Counted from the stretch's first letter, positions 14,859 to 23,652 are shown. The stretch: 39,493 nt of DNA from JACCVG01 sp034664165 (GCA_034664165.1 JAXDIE010000118.1:1-39493), one strand, 5' to 3'. Notes: a model not told the origin generated them from the sequence alone. Numbers and translations: made by a program.

Positions 14859-16280
14859 GTGGAAGCCAGCACAAAGAACGTCGGCCGGGTCGAGCAGATC
14901 ACGGGCGTGGTCATCGAGGCGGTGTTCCCGGACAAGCTGCCGGAGATCTTGAACGCCATCGAGATCGAGATGGGCACCAACGGCGACAGCCACACCCTCG
15001 TCTGCGAGGTCCAGCAGCACCTTGGCGATGACCGCGTCCGCGCGGTGGCGATGGACGCCACCGACGGCCTGGCGCGGGGCGTCGAGGTGCTCGACACCGG
15101 TAACCCGATCAAGGTTCCCGTCGGCGAGGGCACGCTCGGCCGCATCTTCAACATCCTCGGGGAGCCGATCGACGACATGGGCCCCGTCGAGGCCGATGAC
15201 TACTGGCCGATCCACCGCCCGGCTCCCAAGCCTGAGGACCTGACTCCCTCGCAGGAGATCTTCGAGACGGGCATCAAGGTCGTCGACCTGCTGGCGCCCT
15301 ACGCCAAGGGCGGCAAGGTCGGCCTGTTCGGCGGCGCCGGCGTGGGCAAGACCGTGCTCATCCAGGAGCTGATCCGCAACCTGGGCCAGGAGCACGGCGG
15401 CCTCTCCGCGTTCTGCGGTGTGGGCGAGCGCTCCCGTGAGGGCAACGACCTCTGGGTCGAGATGAAGGAGTCCGGCGTCATCGACAAGACCATGCTGGTC
15501 TTCGGCCAGATGAACGAGCCCCCGGGCTCGCGTATGCGCGTGGCGCTCTCGGGCCTGACCATGGCCGAGTACTTCCGCGAGGTCGGTGGCCAGGACGTGC
15601 TGCTGTTCATCGACAACATCTTCCGCTTCGTGCAGGCGGGCTCCGAGGTCTCCGCGCTTCTGGGCCGCATGCCCTCGCAGGTGGGCTACCAGCCCACGCT
15701 GACCACGGAGATGGGCGCGCTCCAGGAGCGGATCACGTCGACCCGCCAGGGCTCGGTCACCTCGGTGCAGGCGATCTACGTGCCTGCCGACGACCTCACC
15801 GACCCGGCGCCGGCCTCGGCCTTCGCCCACCTGAACGCCACCACGACGCTGTCGCGAGGCATCTCGGAGAAGGGCATCTATCCGGCCGTCGACCCGCTCG
15901 ACTCGAGCTCCACGATTCTCAAGCCCGACGTGTTGGGCCAGGAGCACTTCGACGTGGCCAACGAGGTCAAGGAGATCCTGCAGCGCTACAAGGAGCTCCA
16001 GGACATCATCGCGATCCTCGGGATCGACGAGCTCTCGGACGAGGACAGGCAAACGGTGCAGCGGGCGCGCAAGATCGAGCGCTTCCTGAGCCAGCCGTTC
16101 TTCGTAGCCGAGCAGTTCACGGGCACTCCGGGCAAGTACGTGCCGGTCGAGGAGACCGTGCGCTCCTTCAAGGAGGTCGTCGCGGGCGATCACGACGATA
16201 TCCCGGAGCGCGCCTTCTACATGAAGGGCTCGATCGACGAGGTGCTCGAGGACATCAAGAAGTCGAAGTCGGACGATTAG
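14859..16280 (+). CDS. atpD: ATP synthase subunit beta
   Basis: 473 residues from GTG 14859, with AGGAGA upstream. Catalytic subunit of F1: Walker A GGAGVGKT at 158-165, the catalytic Glu in GVGERSREGNDLW, and the C-terminal DELSDEDR (DELSEED-like) loop that contacts gamma and epsilon. Length is normal. The AFAHLNATTTLSRGISEKGI stretch is the usual alpha/beta interface. Unlike alpha and gamma it has no acidic insertion. atpC follows after 9 bases. Confidence 0.98.
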   Translation: MEASTKNVGRVEQITGVVIEAVFPDKLPEILNAIEIEMGTNGDSHTLVCEVQQHLGDDRVRAVAMDATDGLARGVEVLDTGNPIKVPVGEGTLGRIFNILGEPIDDMGPVEADDYWPIHRPAPKPEDLTPSQEIFETGIKVVDLLAPYAKGGKVGLFGGAGVGKTVLIQELIRNLGQEHGGLSAFCGVGERSREGNDLWVEMKESGVIDKTMLVFGQMNEPPGSRMRVALSGLTMAEYFREVGGQDVLLFIDNIFRFVQAGSEVSALLGRMPSQVGYQPTLTTEMGALQERITSTRQGSVTSVQAIYVPADDLTDPAPASAFAHLNATTTLSRGISEKGIYPAVDPLDSSSTILKPDVLGQEHFDVANEVKEILQRYKELQDIIAILGIDELSDEDRQTVQRARKIERFLSQPFFVAEQFTGTPGKYVPVEETVRSFKEVVAGDHDDIPERAFYMKGSIDEVLEDIKKSKSDD

Positions 16281-16289
16281 GACGCAGGC

Positions 16290-16718
16290 GTGGCCCGTTC
16301 CAAATTCCCAGTAGAGGTCCAGACGCCAGAAGGCGAGGCCTGGAGCGGCGAGGTCGAGATGATCTCGACCCGCACGTCCGACGGCTCGATCGGAGTGCTG
16401 GCCAACCACACGCCGCTGATGGCGATGCTCGACCCGTGCGAGCTGCGGCTCTACACATCGGGATCCGAGAATCCTGGCAGCGCCGAGATCGTGCGCTTCG
16501 CCCAGGGTGAGGGGTACCTCCAGATGGTCAACAACTCGGCGCTGTTGCTGGTCGAGGACGCCGTTGACCCAGCGAGCCTTGACACCGGCGATCTCGAGGC
16601 CCAGCTGAAGGACGCCGAGACCGCCCGCGACGAAGCGGAAGAGGGCTCAGAGGAGCGGGCGCGCCACGAGCGCGACATCCGCCGCCTCAACGCCTTCATG
16701 AACTGCGCCTCGAAGTAG
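16290..16718 (+). CDS. atpC: ATP synthase subunit epsilon
   Basis: 142 residues from GTG 16290. The N-terminal beta-sandwich has the family pattern FPVEVQTPEGEAWSGEVEM, SDGSIGVLANHTPLMAML and FAQGEGYLQMVNNSALLLVE; the C-terminal helical hairpin spans about 97-140 and is rich in Glu, Ala and Arg. It contacts gamma and the c-ring and in many bacteria restrains ATP hydrolysis. Last gene of the operon; the convergent amidase ends 12 bases beyond. I see no T-run terminator in that gap. Confidence 0.94.
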   Translation: MARSKFPVEVQTPEGEAWSGEVEMISTRTSDGSIGVLANHTPLMAMLDPCELRLYTSGSENPGSAEIVRFAQGEGYLQMVNNSALLLVEDAVDPASLDTGDLEAQLKDAETARDEAEEGSEERARHERDIRRLNAFMNCASK

Positions 16719-16730
16719 TAGTCGCTACAG

Positions 16731-18155
16731 CTAGGGACGGCGGTCCGCCCAGGGCTCGGCGGCTTCGAGCTGGGCGGCCAGCGAGAGCAGCATCGCCTCG
16801 CCGACGGGCGGGCCCACGAGCTGGATCGCCATCGGCATTCCGTCGTCCCACTGGTGAAGCGGGAGTGTCACGGCGGGCTGGCCGGTCACGTTGAAAAGCG
16901 GCGTGAACGGAGTGAAGTCGCCACAGCGCGAGAAGGTGGCAGCGGGATCATCCGAGTCGGTGTCGATCTCGCCGATCTTGACCGGCTTCTCGCCGAGCCC
17001 CGGAGTCAGAAGCACGTCGTGGTCGGCCCAGAAGGAGACGATGACCCGTGCGAGGCTCTGGAGCCGCGCCTCCGCAACCACCAGATCCCTCGCCGAGAAG
17101 GACTTGGCCAGCTCGTACAGCCACCAGCTGACTGACTCGAGATCGTCTTCCGTGGCCGGGCGCCCGGCGACCATCTCGGAGAACGTGACCGCGGCGGACA
17201 CGCCCGAGGCCCAGAGCACCGTGAAGGTCCGGAACGCATCGCGCGGCGGCCACGTGGGCGCCGCCTCTACGACCTGGTGGCCCAGTGACTCCAGCCGCTC
17301 GGCCGTCTTCATGGTCGCAGCCACCAGCTCGGGCGCCACGGGCTGGCCCAGGGGACCCGCCGTGGTCACGGCGATCCGCAGCTTGCCCGGGGCGCGTTCA
17401 GCGGCTCGCGCAAAGGGCTCTGCGGGCGGAGTGGCCCAGGTTGCGTCACCCAGCTCATAGCCGGAGATCACGTCGAGGATCGCGGCCGCGTCGGCCACGG
17501 TGCGCGTCACGGCACCGTCGGTGGCCAGGAACGAGTCGCCCAGCGAGGGCGCAGAGGAGATCCGCCCGCGGCTTGGCTTGAGGCCAACGAGCCCGCAGCA
17601 CGCGGCGGGGATGCGTATCGATCCGCCGCCGTCGGACGCGTGGGCGATCGGCACCATGCCGGCGGCGACAGCCGCAGCCGACCCGCCGGAGGATCCGCCC
17701 GGGGTGCGGTCAGGGTTCCACGGGTTGCGGGTCGCACCGAACCGGCGTGATTCCGTGATCGGGGGGATCCCGAACTCCGGCGACGCGGTGACGCCCACGA
17801 TCACGAAGCCCGCCTCCTTGATCCGGCGGACCATCGCGGAGTCAAAGTCGGGCGTGAAGTCGCCGTTCATTGCCGTGGCGTTCGACATGCGGATGCCGGC
17901 CACGGGGGTGAAGAGGTCCTTGATGGCGATCGGCACTCCGGCGAACGGCCGCTGGTCGCCGGGCTCGATCGAATCGGCCTTCTCCAGGGCGCGCTCGGCG
18001 TCGAGCGCCGTGAACGCGTTCAGCTCGGGGTCGTGCTTCTCAATCCGCGCCAGCGCGGTCTCGACCAGCTCGCGCGAGGACACGGCGCCGCTGCGCACCA
18101 GCTCTGCGAGCTGGGTGGCGGGGGTGAACAGCATCTCCTCGGTCGTGGCGGACAC
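16731..18155 (-). CDS. Amidase signature family enzyme
   Basis: About 474 residues from GTG 18155; ATG 18134 or 18215 are other in-frame starts and none has a clear ribosome site. The Ser-cisSer-Lys triad is complete: the Lys in GVPIAIKDLF, the Gly/Ser-rich GGSSGGSAAAVAAG with the cis-Ser, and the nucleophile Ser in DGGGSIRIPA. Such enzymes hydrolyse amides to acid and ammonia; substrates range from simple amides to Glu-tRNA(Gln) amidation in GatA. The partner genes gatB/gatC are not here and the C-terminal part is divergent, so a stand-alone amidase is more likely than GatA. Divergent from the DUF1761 gene. Confidence 0.9.
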   Translation of the reverse strand: MSATTEEMLFTPATQLAELVRSGAVSSRELVETALARIEKHDPELNAFTALDAERALEKADSIEPGDQRPFAGVPIAIKDLFTPVAGIRMSNATAMNGDFTPDFDSAMVRRIKEAGFVIVGVTASPEFGIPPITESRRFGATRNPWNPDRTPGGSSGGSAAAVAAGMVPIAHASDGGGSIRIPAACCGLVGLKPSRGRISSAPSLGDSFLATDGAVTRTVADAAAILDVISGYELGDATWATPPAEPFARAAERAPGKLRIAVTTAGPLGQPVAPELVAATMKTAERLESLGHQVVEAAPTWPPRDAFRTFTVLWASGVSAAVTFSEMVAGRPATEDDLESVSWWLYELAKSFSARDLVVAEARLQSLARVIVSFWADHDVLLTPGLGEKPVKIGEIDTDSDDPAATFSRCGDFTPFTPLFNVTGQPAVTLPLHQWDDGMPMAIQLVGPPVGEAMLLSLAAQLEAAEPWADRRP

Positions 18156-18226
18156 GGCGCCGGAGACTACCGCCTGCCGGGCGGATAGATTCGGCCGGTA
18201 CGGACCAGCGGACAAGGAGGGCTCGG

Positions 18227-18682
18227 ATGTACCAGGTCGATGTCAACTACTTGGCGGTTCTGATCGCGGCGGTGGCGGCCCAGCCGGTCGGGTTCCTCTG
18301 GTACGGCGCGCTCTTCGGCAAGAAGTGGAGGGCGCTGAAGGGCATCGACGGGGATGTCTCGCCCGATCAGGGCGCGTTCGGGAAGGCGCTGGCCATCGGC
18401 TTCGTCGCGGTGATCGTCGAGTTCATCGTGTTGTCGATGGTCTTCGACTGGGTCGGCGTCGTCTCGATCGGCCAGGGCCTCGAGATCGCGCTGATCGTCT
18501 TTGTGGGCTTCGTCGCGACGATCGTGGCCGTCGGCAACGTCTTCTCGCAGAAGCCCTCGCTCGGGCTGTTCCTCATCGACGGCGGCTACCAGCTGGCTGT
18601 GATCCTGGTGGGGGCGATCATCCTCGCGCTCTTCCAGGATGCGTCGGCGCTGACGCAGCCCGAGGTGCAGATCATCCGGTAG
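18227..18682 (+). CDS. DUF1761 family membrane protein
   Basis: 151 residues with AAGGAGGG upstream. Four membrane segments at about 7-27, 55-75, 84-104 and 122-141. Family marks: a first helix ending in PVGFLWYGALFGKKW, then later SLGLFLIDGGYQLAVILV. The function of DUF1761 is unknown. It is divergent from the amidase with a gap of about 70 bases, where both promoters must lie, and converges with the crotonase gene. Confidence 0.8.
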   Translation: MYQVDVNYLAVLIAAVAAQPVGFLWYGALFGKKWRALKGIDGDVSPDQGAFGKALAIGFVAVIVEFIVLSMVFDWVGVVSIGQGLEIALIVFVGFVATIVAVGNVFSQKPSLGLFLIDGGYQLAVILVGAIILALFQDASALTQPEVQIIR

Positions 18683-18689
18683 GGGCGGG

Positions 18690-18710
18690 GCCGCCGGCGT
18701 CTACGGCGGC
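18690..18710 (+). terminator. Hairpin just after the DUF1761 gene
   Basis: GCCGCCG at 18690-18696 pairs with CGGCGGC at 18704-18710 around a 7-base loop, 7 bases after the stop codon. No T-run follows. A stem-type terminator of the kind often proposed in Actinomycetota is possible. Confidence 0.4.
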
Positions 18711-18745
18711 AATGAGGTGGCGGCCGGGTGGCGGTTTTCGATCTT

Positions 18746-18784
18746 GTGGAGCCTTTTACCCCTATAGCGGGCAAAAAGCTCCAC
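18746..18784. terminator. Bidirectional terminator-like hairpin between convergent genes
   Basis: A 16-bp stem with two mismatches: 18746-18761 with 18769-18784, starting with seven perfect pairs (GTGGAGC/GCTCCAC) and including a CTTTT/AAAAAG run, loop CTATAGC. It sits between the DUF1761 gene and the oppositely oriented crotonase gene, as expected for a shared terminator. The rest of this 184-base gap (18683-18866) shows nothing else I can name. Confidence 0.5.
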
Positions 18785-18866
18785 GGAATCCCTGAATCGG
18801 GCCGATTTCCCACTTCTCGAAGACTTTTGGGCGCCCTGACGCCACAAACCCTTCGAGCACGACCGG

Positions 18867-19778
18867 TCAGCCGGGTTTGGCGTCCCCGAACGGCTCATCC
18901 CGCTCCCTCACTGCTGCCTTGAACCCTTCGGCGGCCGCCTTCTGCTGGAACGCGAAGCCCTCCGGCGTGTGCCGGGCGATCCCGTCCATGAACGTGCCCA
19001 AGACCTGCGTCGGAGCCATCCCGGCCGCCGCCATCTGCTGATTGACCAGCAGCTTGTGCATTACCAGCTGGTTGATCGGCACGTTGGCGATCCGGGCGAT
19101 CTTGGCCTCGAACACTTCATCCAGATCCGCAGCCGCCGGAGCATCGCTGGCCAAGCCCCACTCCAACGCGGTTCGCCCGTCGATCAAATCTCCCGTGAAC
19201 AGCATGTCCTTGGCCCGTGCGGGCCCGATCCGCGCCATCCACAGCGCCGTGGTCGGCACGCCCCACACGCGCGCCGGCGGGTAGCCGATCCGGGCGTCCT
19301 CGGCGATGACCAGGAGGTCGGAGCACAGCGCCATGTCGGTGCCGCCGGCCACGCAGAAGCCGTGGACCTTGACAACCACCGGCTTGTCGGCGTTGAAGAG
19401 GCTCATGAAGCCGCGGACGTTGCGGCTCATCATCTGGAAGTCCACGACCGGGTCCCACGTGCCCGCGGGGTCGTGGTTCCTGGCCTGGACCATCAGGTCG
19501 AGCGGCGAGCCCTCGGGCAGGTCGTCACGGGTCCCAAGACCCGCCTGGTTGCGCTCGGCGCTTGCGACCAGGTCGTATCCGCCGCAGAATCCCTTGCCGT
19601 TGCCCGCGAGGGCGATCACGTGGACGTTCGGGTCCAGATCTGCCTGCTCGACGCAGCGGGCCAGCTCGCGCGGCATCTCGAAGGTGATCCCGTTGCCGCG
19701 CTCGGGGCGGTTCAGCGTGATCCGCGCGATCCGCCCGGTCACCTCGTAGGTCATGGTCTCCAGCTCGCCCATCCTCAT
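18867..19778 (-). CDS. Enoyl-CoA hydratase/isomerase (crotonase) family protein
   Basis: 303 residues from ATG 19778, overlapping the cupin stop as ATGA. Crotonase fold: ARITLNRPERGNGITFEM near the start, the oxyanion-hole segments GNGKGFCGGYDL (about 58-70) and KVHGFCVAGGTDMALCSDL (about 137-155). The second Glu position of typical hydratases is replaced around GVPTT, so dehydratase/isomerase chemistry cannot be assigned. An insertion after residue 75 (NQAGLGTRDDLPEGSPLDL) makes it longer than the usual 260 residues. Last gene of the minus-strand operon with the acyl-CoA dehydrogenase and cupin, suggesting breakdown of an acyl-CoA-activated compound. Confidence 0.88.
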   Translation of the reverse strand: MRMGELETMTYEVTGRIARITLNRPERGNGITFEMPRELARCVEQADLDPNVHVIALAGNGKGFCGGYDLVASAERNQAGLGTRDDLPEGSPLDLMVQARNHDPAGTWDPVVDFQMMSRNVRGFMSLFNADKPVVVKVHGFCVAGGTDMALCSDLLVIAEDARIGYPPARVWGVPTTALWMARIGPARAKDMLFTGDLIDGRTALEWGLASDAPAAADLDEVFEAKIARIANVPINQLVMHKLLVNQQMAAAGMAPTQVLGTFMDGIARHTPEGFAFQQKAAAEGFKAAVRERDEPFGDAKPG

Positions 19779-20254
19779 TCGACCTCCGGGGGCGTCTCGC
19801 CCTCCCAGTAGCTCACGGCGTCATCGGTCTTGAAGGCCATGTGGACGCCGCCCGCGCCCCGGCCGCTCTCGCTGGCCCCGAGCTTGCCCGAGTCCGGGTA
19901 CAGCACGATGTCCGGCTGCTGGTTGGCCACCGCCAGGAAGCGCACTGTCTGCTCGCCGGCGTTGTGCAGCTGATGCGCGCCACCCTCGCCGGTCGGGAAG
20001 AACAGCACCTCGCCCTCGGGCACCTCTCTCCAGCCCTCCGGAGTCCGGAGCCTCATGTCGCCCTCCAGCACGATCACCATCTCCTCCTGGGCCACGTGCC
20101 AGTGGAACGGGTACGCGGCCTCGCCCGGCGGCACCTCCCAGAGGCTCGCACCCACCAAGCTCGCTCCGGTCTGGCGCCCGAGCCGGGCACGTCTGGCCCT
20201 GAACCCCTCGAGCTCCCGGGGGTCGTCGAAGTCCGGCTGGTTGATGTTCGGCAC
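19775..20254 (-). CDS. Cupin-domain protein
   Basis: 159 residues from GTG 20254, two bases after the acyl-CoA dehydrogenase stop; the frame upstream of that is a shadow. Cupin motif 1 is PFHWHVAQEEMVIVLEGDM (two His and a Glu as metal ligands, about residues 51-61) and motif 2 lies around PTGEGGAHQLHNAG. A single small beta-barrel domain with no other part; such proteins can be dioxygenases, isomerases or sugar-/ligand-binding sensors. Its overlap with genes on both sides ties it to the operon's catabolic role, but no substrate is evident. Confidence 0.85.
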   Translation of the reverse strand: MPNINQPDFDDPRELEGFRARRARLGRQTGASLVGASLWEVPPGEAAYPFHWHVAQEEMVIVLEGDMRLRTPEGWREVPEGEVLFFPTGEGGAHQLHNAGEQTVRFLAVANQQPDIVLYPDSGKLGASESGRGAGGVHMAFKTDDAVSYWEGETPPEVE

Positions 20255-20256
20255 GG

Positions 20257-21843
20257 TCAGACCAGCAACGCGCGGTCGACGATCGCCTGGGCGTCGATTC
20301 CCGCCGGCAGCGTCCCGTATGCGCGCCCGGACTGGCCGCCCAGGCGCGAGATGCAGAAGGCATCCGAAACCGCCGCCGGAGCGTGCCTCACCAGCAGGCT
20401 GGCCTGCAGCGCCATGCCGAGGTCCTCGACCACGCGGCGGGCGTGCCACTGCGGGTCCTCTCCGGTGAGCCCGAGCACGCGCTGCTCGAGGTCGGCCATG
20501 TGATGGTCCAGGTGCGCGTTGGCACCCTCTGCCAGGCGGCATTCGCCGACGAAGGCCGCGAGGCCCTCGGGCTCCTTGGCCATGGCGCGCAACACGTCGA
20601 GCGCGGCAACGTTGCCTGACCCCTCCCAGATCGAATTGAGCTCGATGTCCCTGTAGATCTGGGGCATGGGGGACTCCTCGACGAACCCGTTGCCGCCGAA
20701 GCACTCCAGCGCCTCGACCGCCACCCCCGGGCCGCGCTTGCAGACCCAGTACTTGGAGACGGCGGTGGCAAAGCGGCGGAACCCGGCCTCGCCGGGCTCG
20801 TCGTAAGCCCGGGCCACGCGCATGGCCGTGGTGGTCGCGGCCTCGGACTCCAGTGCCAGGTCGGCCAGCACGTTGAGCATGGCCGGGTGCTCCACCAGGG
20901 TCGCGCCGAAGCTGCGGCGGTGCCTGCAGTGGTTCACGGCCTGGGCCACGGCCTGGCGCATTCCGGACGCCGACCCGAGGATGCAATCCAGCCGGGTGTG
21001 GTTGACCATCTCGAGGATCGTCTGGATCCCGCGGCCCTCCTCACCGATCAGCTGGCCCCGGAGTGAGTGGAACTCGACCTCGGATGAGGGCAGCGAGCGG
21101 GTGCCCAGCTTGTCCTTCAGGCGCTGCACCTCGAAGCCCGGGCCCGGCTCCACGAGGAAGCACCCGAGCCCCGCTTCGGTCTGCGCGAGCGTAAGGAAGA
21201 TGTCGCACGGGGGATAGGAGCAGAACCACTTGTGGCCGTTGATCTCGTACTCGCCGTCGCCCACGGGCTCGGCTGTGGTTATGTTGGCGCGCACGTCCGA
21301 CCCACCCTGCTTCTCGGTCATCGCCATGCCGCAGAGGGCACCGTTGTCATAGTCGGCGGCGATCAGGCGCGGCTCCCACTCGGCGGCCAGCTCGGGGTTC
21401 GCCCGGAGTGCCGGCACCGCGGCGTAGGTCATCGAAACGGGGCACATCACGCCCGAGGACGCGCCGCTCCACATCATGAACATGGCCGAGCGCACCACGG
21501 TGGCGCCTGGGCCGGGCTCGCGCCACGGGAGCGCGGACATCTCGTTCTCGATTGCGCGCCGCAGCAGCCAGTGCCAGGACGGGTCCAGGTCGATCTGGTC
21601 CACGCGGTTGCCGAAGCGATCGTGCGTGATCAGGCGCGGCTCGTTGCGCTCGGCACGCTGGGCGTGCTCGTGGGTCTCCGCCGAGCCGGCCATGCGGCCG
21701 ATCTCGCGAGCCCGGTCCGCGCCCCACGCGCCGCCCTCGCGCTCGAGGCCCTCGCTGAGCGCGGCGTCGGCCTCGAAGGCGTTGTAGTCGACCAGCGGCG
21801 GTGACTGGTTCAGGACTTCACGCGTGGGCGTGCTCAGGGACAT
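20257..21843 (-). CDS. AidB-like acyl-CoA dehydrogenase
   Basis: 528 residues from ATG 21843, chosen because AAGGAGG lies six bases upstream; the ATG at 21849 touches it. The start (VLNQSPPLVDYNAFEAD) and the segment RLITHDRFGNRVDQIDLDPSW are typical of the AidB branch. FAD-binding ACAD motifs are MTEKQGGSDVRANIT and ELNSIWEGSGNVAALDVLRA, the latter near the catalytic region. E. coli AidB is induced by alkylation and protects DNA; most actinobacterial relatives are annotated simply as dehydrogenases. The operon with crotonase and cupin favours an acyl-CoA oxidation role. Its start lies inside the TetR gene (26-base overlap). Confidence 0.9.
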   Translation of the reverse strand: MSLSTPTREVLNQSPPLVDYNAFEADAALSEGLEREGGAWGADRAREIGRMAGSAETHEHAQRAERNEPRLITHDRFGNRVDQIDLDPSWHWLLRRAIENEMSALPWREPGPGATVVRSAMFMMWSGASSGVMCPVSMTYAAVPALRANPELAAEWEPRLIAADYDNGALCGMAMTEKQGGSDVRANITTAEPVGDGEYEINGHKWFCSYPPCDIFLTLAQTEAGLGCFLVEPGPGFEVQRLKDKLGTRSLPSSEVEFHSLRGQLIGEEGRGIQTILEMVNHTRLDCILGSASGMRQAVAQAVNHCRHRRSFGATLVEHPAMLNVLADLALESEAATTTAMRVARAYDEPGEAGFRRFATAVSKYWVCKRGPGVAVEALECFGGNGFVEESPMPQIYRDIELNSIWEGSGNVAALDVLRAMAKEPEGLAAFVGECRLAEGANAHLDHHMADLEQRVLGLTGEDPQWHARRVVEDLGMALQASLLVRHAPAAVSDAFCISRLGGQSGRAYGTLPAGIDAQAIVDRALLV

Positions 21844-22465
21844 CTGCATCCTCCTTGTGGATGGCGTTCAGCGCGAACTGGACGAGGCTTGCCACGAGCG
21901 CCTCATGCGGGCGCCGTGAATTTCCGTTGAAGCTGGGGGACAGGGGGCCGACGAGCGCCTCGGCCAGCGCGCCCACAAGGGCTGCGCCGACCACGGCCGT
22001 GTCCATCGGCTCGAGCTCGCCTGAGGCCACGCCCTCGTCGAGCAGGCTCGCGAATCCCAGGTGGTGGCCGTGCCTGAAGCGCAGGCGCTCGGCCTCCACC
22101 ACTGGGTCCACCGGCTCGACCAGCAGCGCGTAGGCCAGGACAGGCGCGTTCAGCGCGCGGCGGGCGAAGGTCTCCGTGCCGGCGGCGATCCGCTCGGCCA
22201 CGGTGCGGTCCGGCCATGCGGCGACTGCGGCGACCATGTCCAGCTCCCGCTGGGCGGCTTCGCGGAAGACTTCGGCGAAGAGCGCGGACTTCGACTCGAA
22301 ATGGCGGTAGACGGTCCCGGTGGCGACTCCCGCGCGAGCGGCGACGGTCTTCACGTCGGCCGATGCGTAGCCGGCTTCGGCCACCTGGTCGTGCGCGGCC
22401 TTCAGGATCCCGGTGCGTGTCGCACGTCGGCGGGCTTCGGTCAGCTCGGTCGGTCGGTAGGCCAT
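21818..22465 (-). CDS. TetR-family transcriptional regulator
   Basis: 215 residues from ATG 22465; an earlier in-frame ATG at 22507 is less likely. The N-terminal HTH is clear: RRATRTGILKAAHDQVAEAG, then VKTVAARAGVATGTVYRHFESKSALFAEVF (three helices, about 10-60). The C-terminal ligand-binding domain is helical and variable. First gene of the operon, overlapping the AidB-like gene, so it probably controls its own operon in response to an acyl-CoA or related ligand, as FadR/PaaR-type TetR proteins do. A dyad just upstream is a candidate site. Confidence 0.9.
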   Translation of the reverse strand: MAYRPTELTEARRRATRTGILKAAHDQVAEAGYASADVKTVAARAGVATGTVYRHFESKSALFAEVFREAAQRELDMVAAVAAWPDRTVAERIAAGTETFARRALNAPVLAYALLVEPVDPVVEAERLRFRHGHHLGFASLLDEGVASGELEPMDTAVVGAALVGALAEALVGPLSPSFNGNSRRPHEALVASLVQFALNAIHKEDADVPEHAHA

Positions 22466-22467
22466 GG

Positions 22468-22488
22468 CGTGGAATGAAGTGAACCACG
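22468..22488. promoter_or_regulatory. Candidate TetR operator dyad
   Basis: CGTGG at 22468-22472 and CCACG at 22484-22488, spaced by 11 bases, lie 3 bases upstream of the TetR start, between it and the divergent M20 gene. The spacing fits a TetR dimer site, but the arms are short and outer bases do not extend the symmetry. In the same gap GGTGACC occurs twice (22512-22518, 22523-22529), one helical turn apart, which may mark a second site. Confidence 0.25.
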
Positions 22489-22551
22489 ATTCAGCTGTTG
22501 CCGTCAAGCAGGGTGACCTACCGGTGACCCCAGCCCATCTACCCTTCCCGG

Positions 22552-23652
22552 ATGGACACCCGCGCCCTGGCCGAGCTCCTGATCAAGTACGACACCTCCT
22601 GCGACGAGGGCATCCAGAGCTGCGCCGGCTTCGTCAAGGGGTGGCTCGAGTCGCACGAGCTCCCCGTTGAGGTGTGGGTTCACAACGGCCGGCCGGTCCT
22701 GGCCACGACCGTCGGAGCGGCCGGGGGCCCGACGGTGGTCCTGCACGGCCATCTGGACGTGGTTCCCGCGTTCCCCGGGCAGTTCAAGCCTGTGGCCGAC
22801 GGCGACCGCCTGGTGGGCCGGGGCGCCTATGACATGAAGGGCGGCCTGGCGGCCATGATGTGCGCCGCCCGGGACCTTGCGACCCAGCGCGACGTTCGGG
22901 TGCATCTGCTGGTGGTGGCCGATGAGGAGGCCGACGAGGATGCGGGCAAGGGCACGCAGTGGCTGATCGATCAGGGCTACCTGGGCGACTTCGCGATCAC
23001 CGGGGAGCCGACCGACCTGCTGATCGGGGTACAGGCCAAGGGCGTGCTCGCCATGCGTATCCAGGTGGAGGGCAAGGCCGCGCACGGCTCGACCCCCTGG
23101 CTGGGTGACAACGCCGCACTCAAGGCGGTCGACGTGTTCCGCGCCATCGAGTCACTGCCGTTCTCGCGCGAGTCATCCGAGCTGTTCGACCGGCCCTCGA
23201 TCAACCTCGGCCGGATCTGGGGCGGCGACGTGATCAACAAGGTCCCGGATTGCTGCACCATCGACGTCGACGTCCGCTACCTGCCCGGACAGGACCCGCA
23301 GGCCATCCTGGCCTCCGTCCGCGAGCTTCCCGACACTGACGTGTCCGTGATCTTCCAGCGGGAGCCGGCGATAGTCGATCGCGACCATCCGATGGTCCAG
23401 ACCCTGGCGGCCGCCATCCGCGAGCACACGGACGCCGACCGGATATCGGTGGGGCGCGACGGCGCTTCGGACGCCGTAAGCTTCCTCCAAGCGGGCGTGC
23501 CCGCTGTCGAGTTCGGCCCGACCGGAGGCGGCCATCACGGTCCCGAGGAGTGGGTCTCGATCGAGTCGCTGGAGGCCTACCGGCGCGCCCTGGTCGACTT
23601 CGTGGAGATGATCCCCTCCCGGCTCGGCAACAGCCGTCTGCGAATCGCATGA
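22552..23652 (+). CDS. M20-family metallopeptidase (ArgE/DapE/carboxypeptidase type)
   Basis: 366 residues. Zinc-site motifs are in order: HGHLDVVPAF (about 65-74), GRGAYDMKGGLAAMM (metal-bridging Asp near 94), the catalytic DEEADEDAGKGT (about 125), GEPTD (about 151), and the last His ligand in GPTGGGHHGPEEW. The small dimerisation domain lies at about 160-270. Members remove acyl or aminoacyl groups, e.g. acetylornithine deacetylase or succinyl-diaminopimelate desuccinylase; the motifs do not decide which. No arg or dap genes are nearby. The stop overlaps the LCP gene start as ATGA. Confidence 0.9.
   Translation: MDTRALAELLIKYDTSCDEGIQSCAGFVKGWLESHELPVEVWVHNGRPVLATTVGAAGGPTVVLHGHLDVVPAFPGQFKPVADGDRLVGRGAYDMKGGLAAMMCAARDLATQRDVRVHLLVVADEEADEDAGKGTQWLIDQGYLGDFAITGEPTDLLIGVQAKGVLAMRIQVEGKAAHGSTPWLGDNAALKAVDVFRAIESLPFSRESSELFDRPSINLGRIWGGDVINKVPDCCTIDVDVRYLPGQDPQAILASVRELPDTDVSVIFQREPAIVDRDHPMVQTLAAAIREHTDADRISVGRDGASDAVSFLQAGVPAVEFGPTGGGHHGPEEWVSIESLEAYRRALVDFVEMIPSRLGNSRLRIA

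Noticed and set aside
16731..18155. Amidase as GatA of the Glu-tRNA(Gln) amidotransferase
   Set aside because: The triad is shared by all amidase-signature enzymes; gatB and gatC are absent and the C-terminal region does not look like GatA.
18683..18866. Possible tRNA or small RNA gene in the convergent gap
   Set aside because: No T-loop (GGTTCGAATCC-like) or cloverleaf pattern; only terminator-like stems are seen.
20257..20986. Upstream extension of the cupin frame into the acyl-CoA dehydrogenase gene
   Set aside because: Low-complexity Arg/Gly/Pro sequence in another frame of a certain gene; the cupin starts at GTG 20254.
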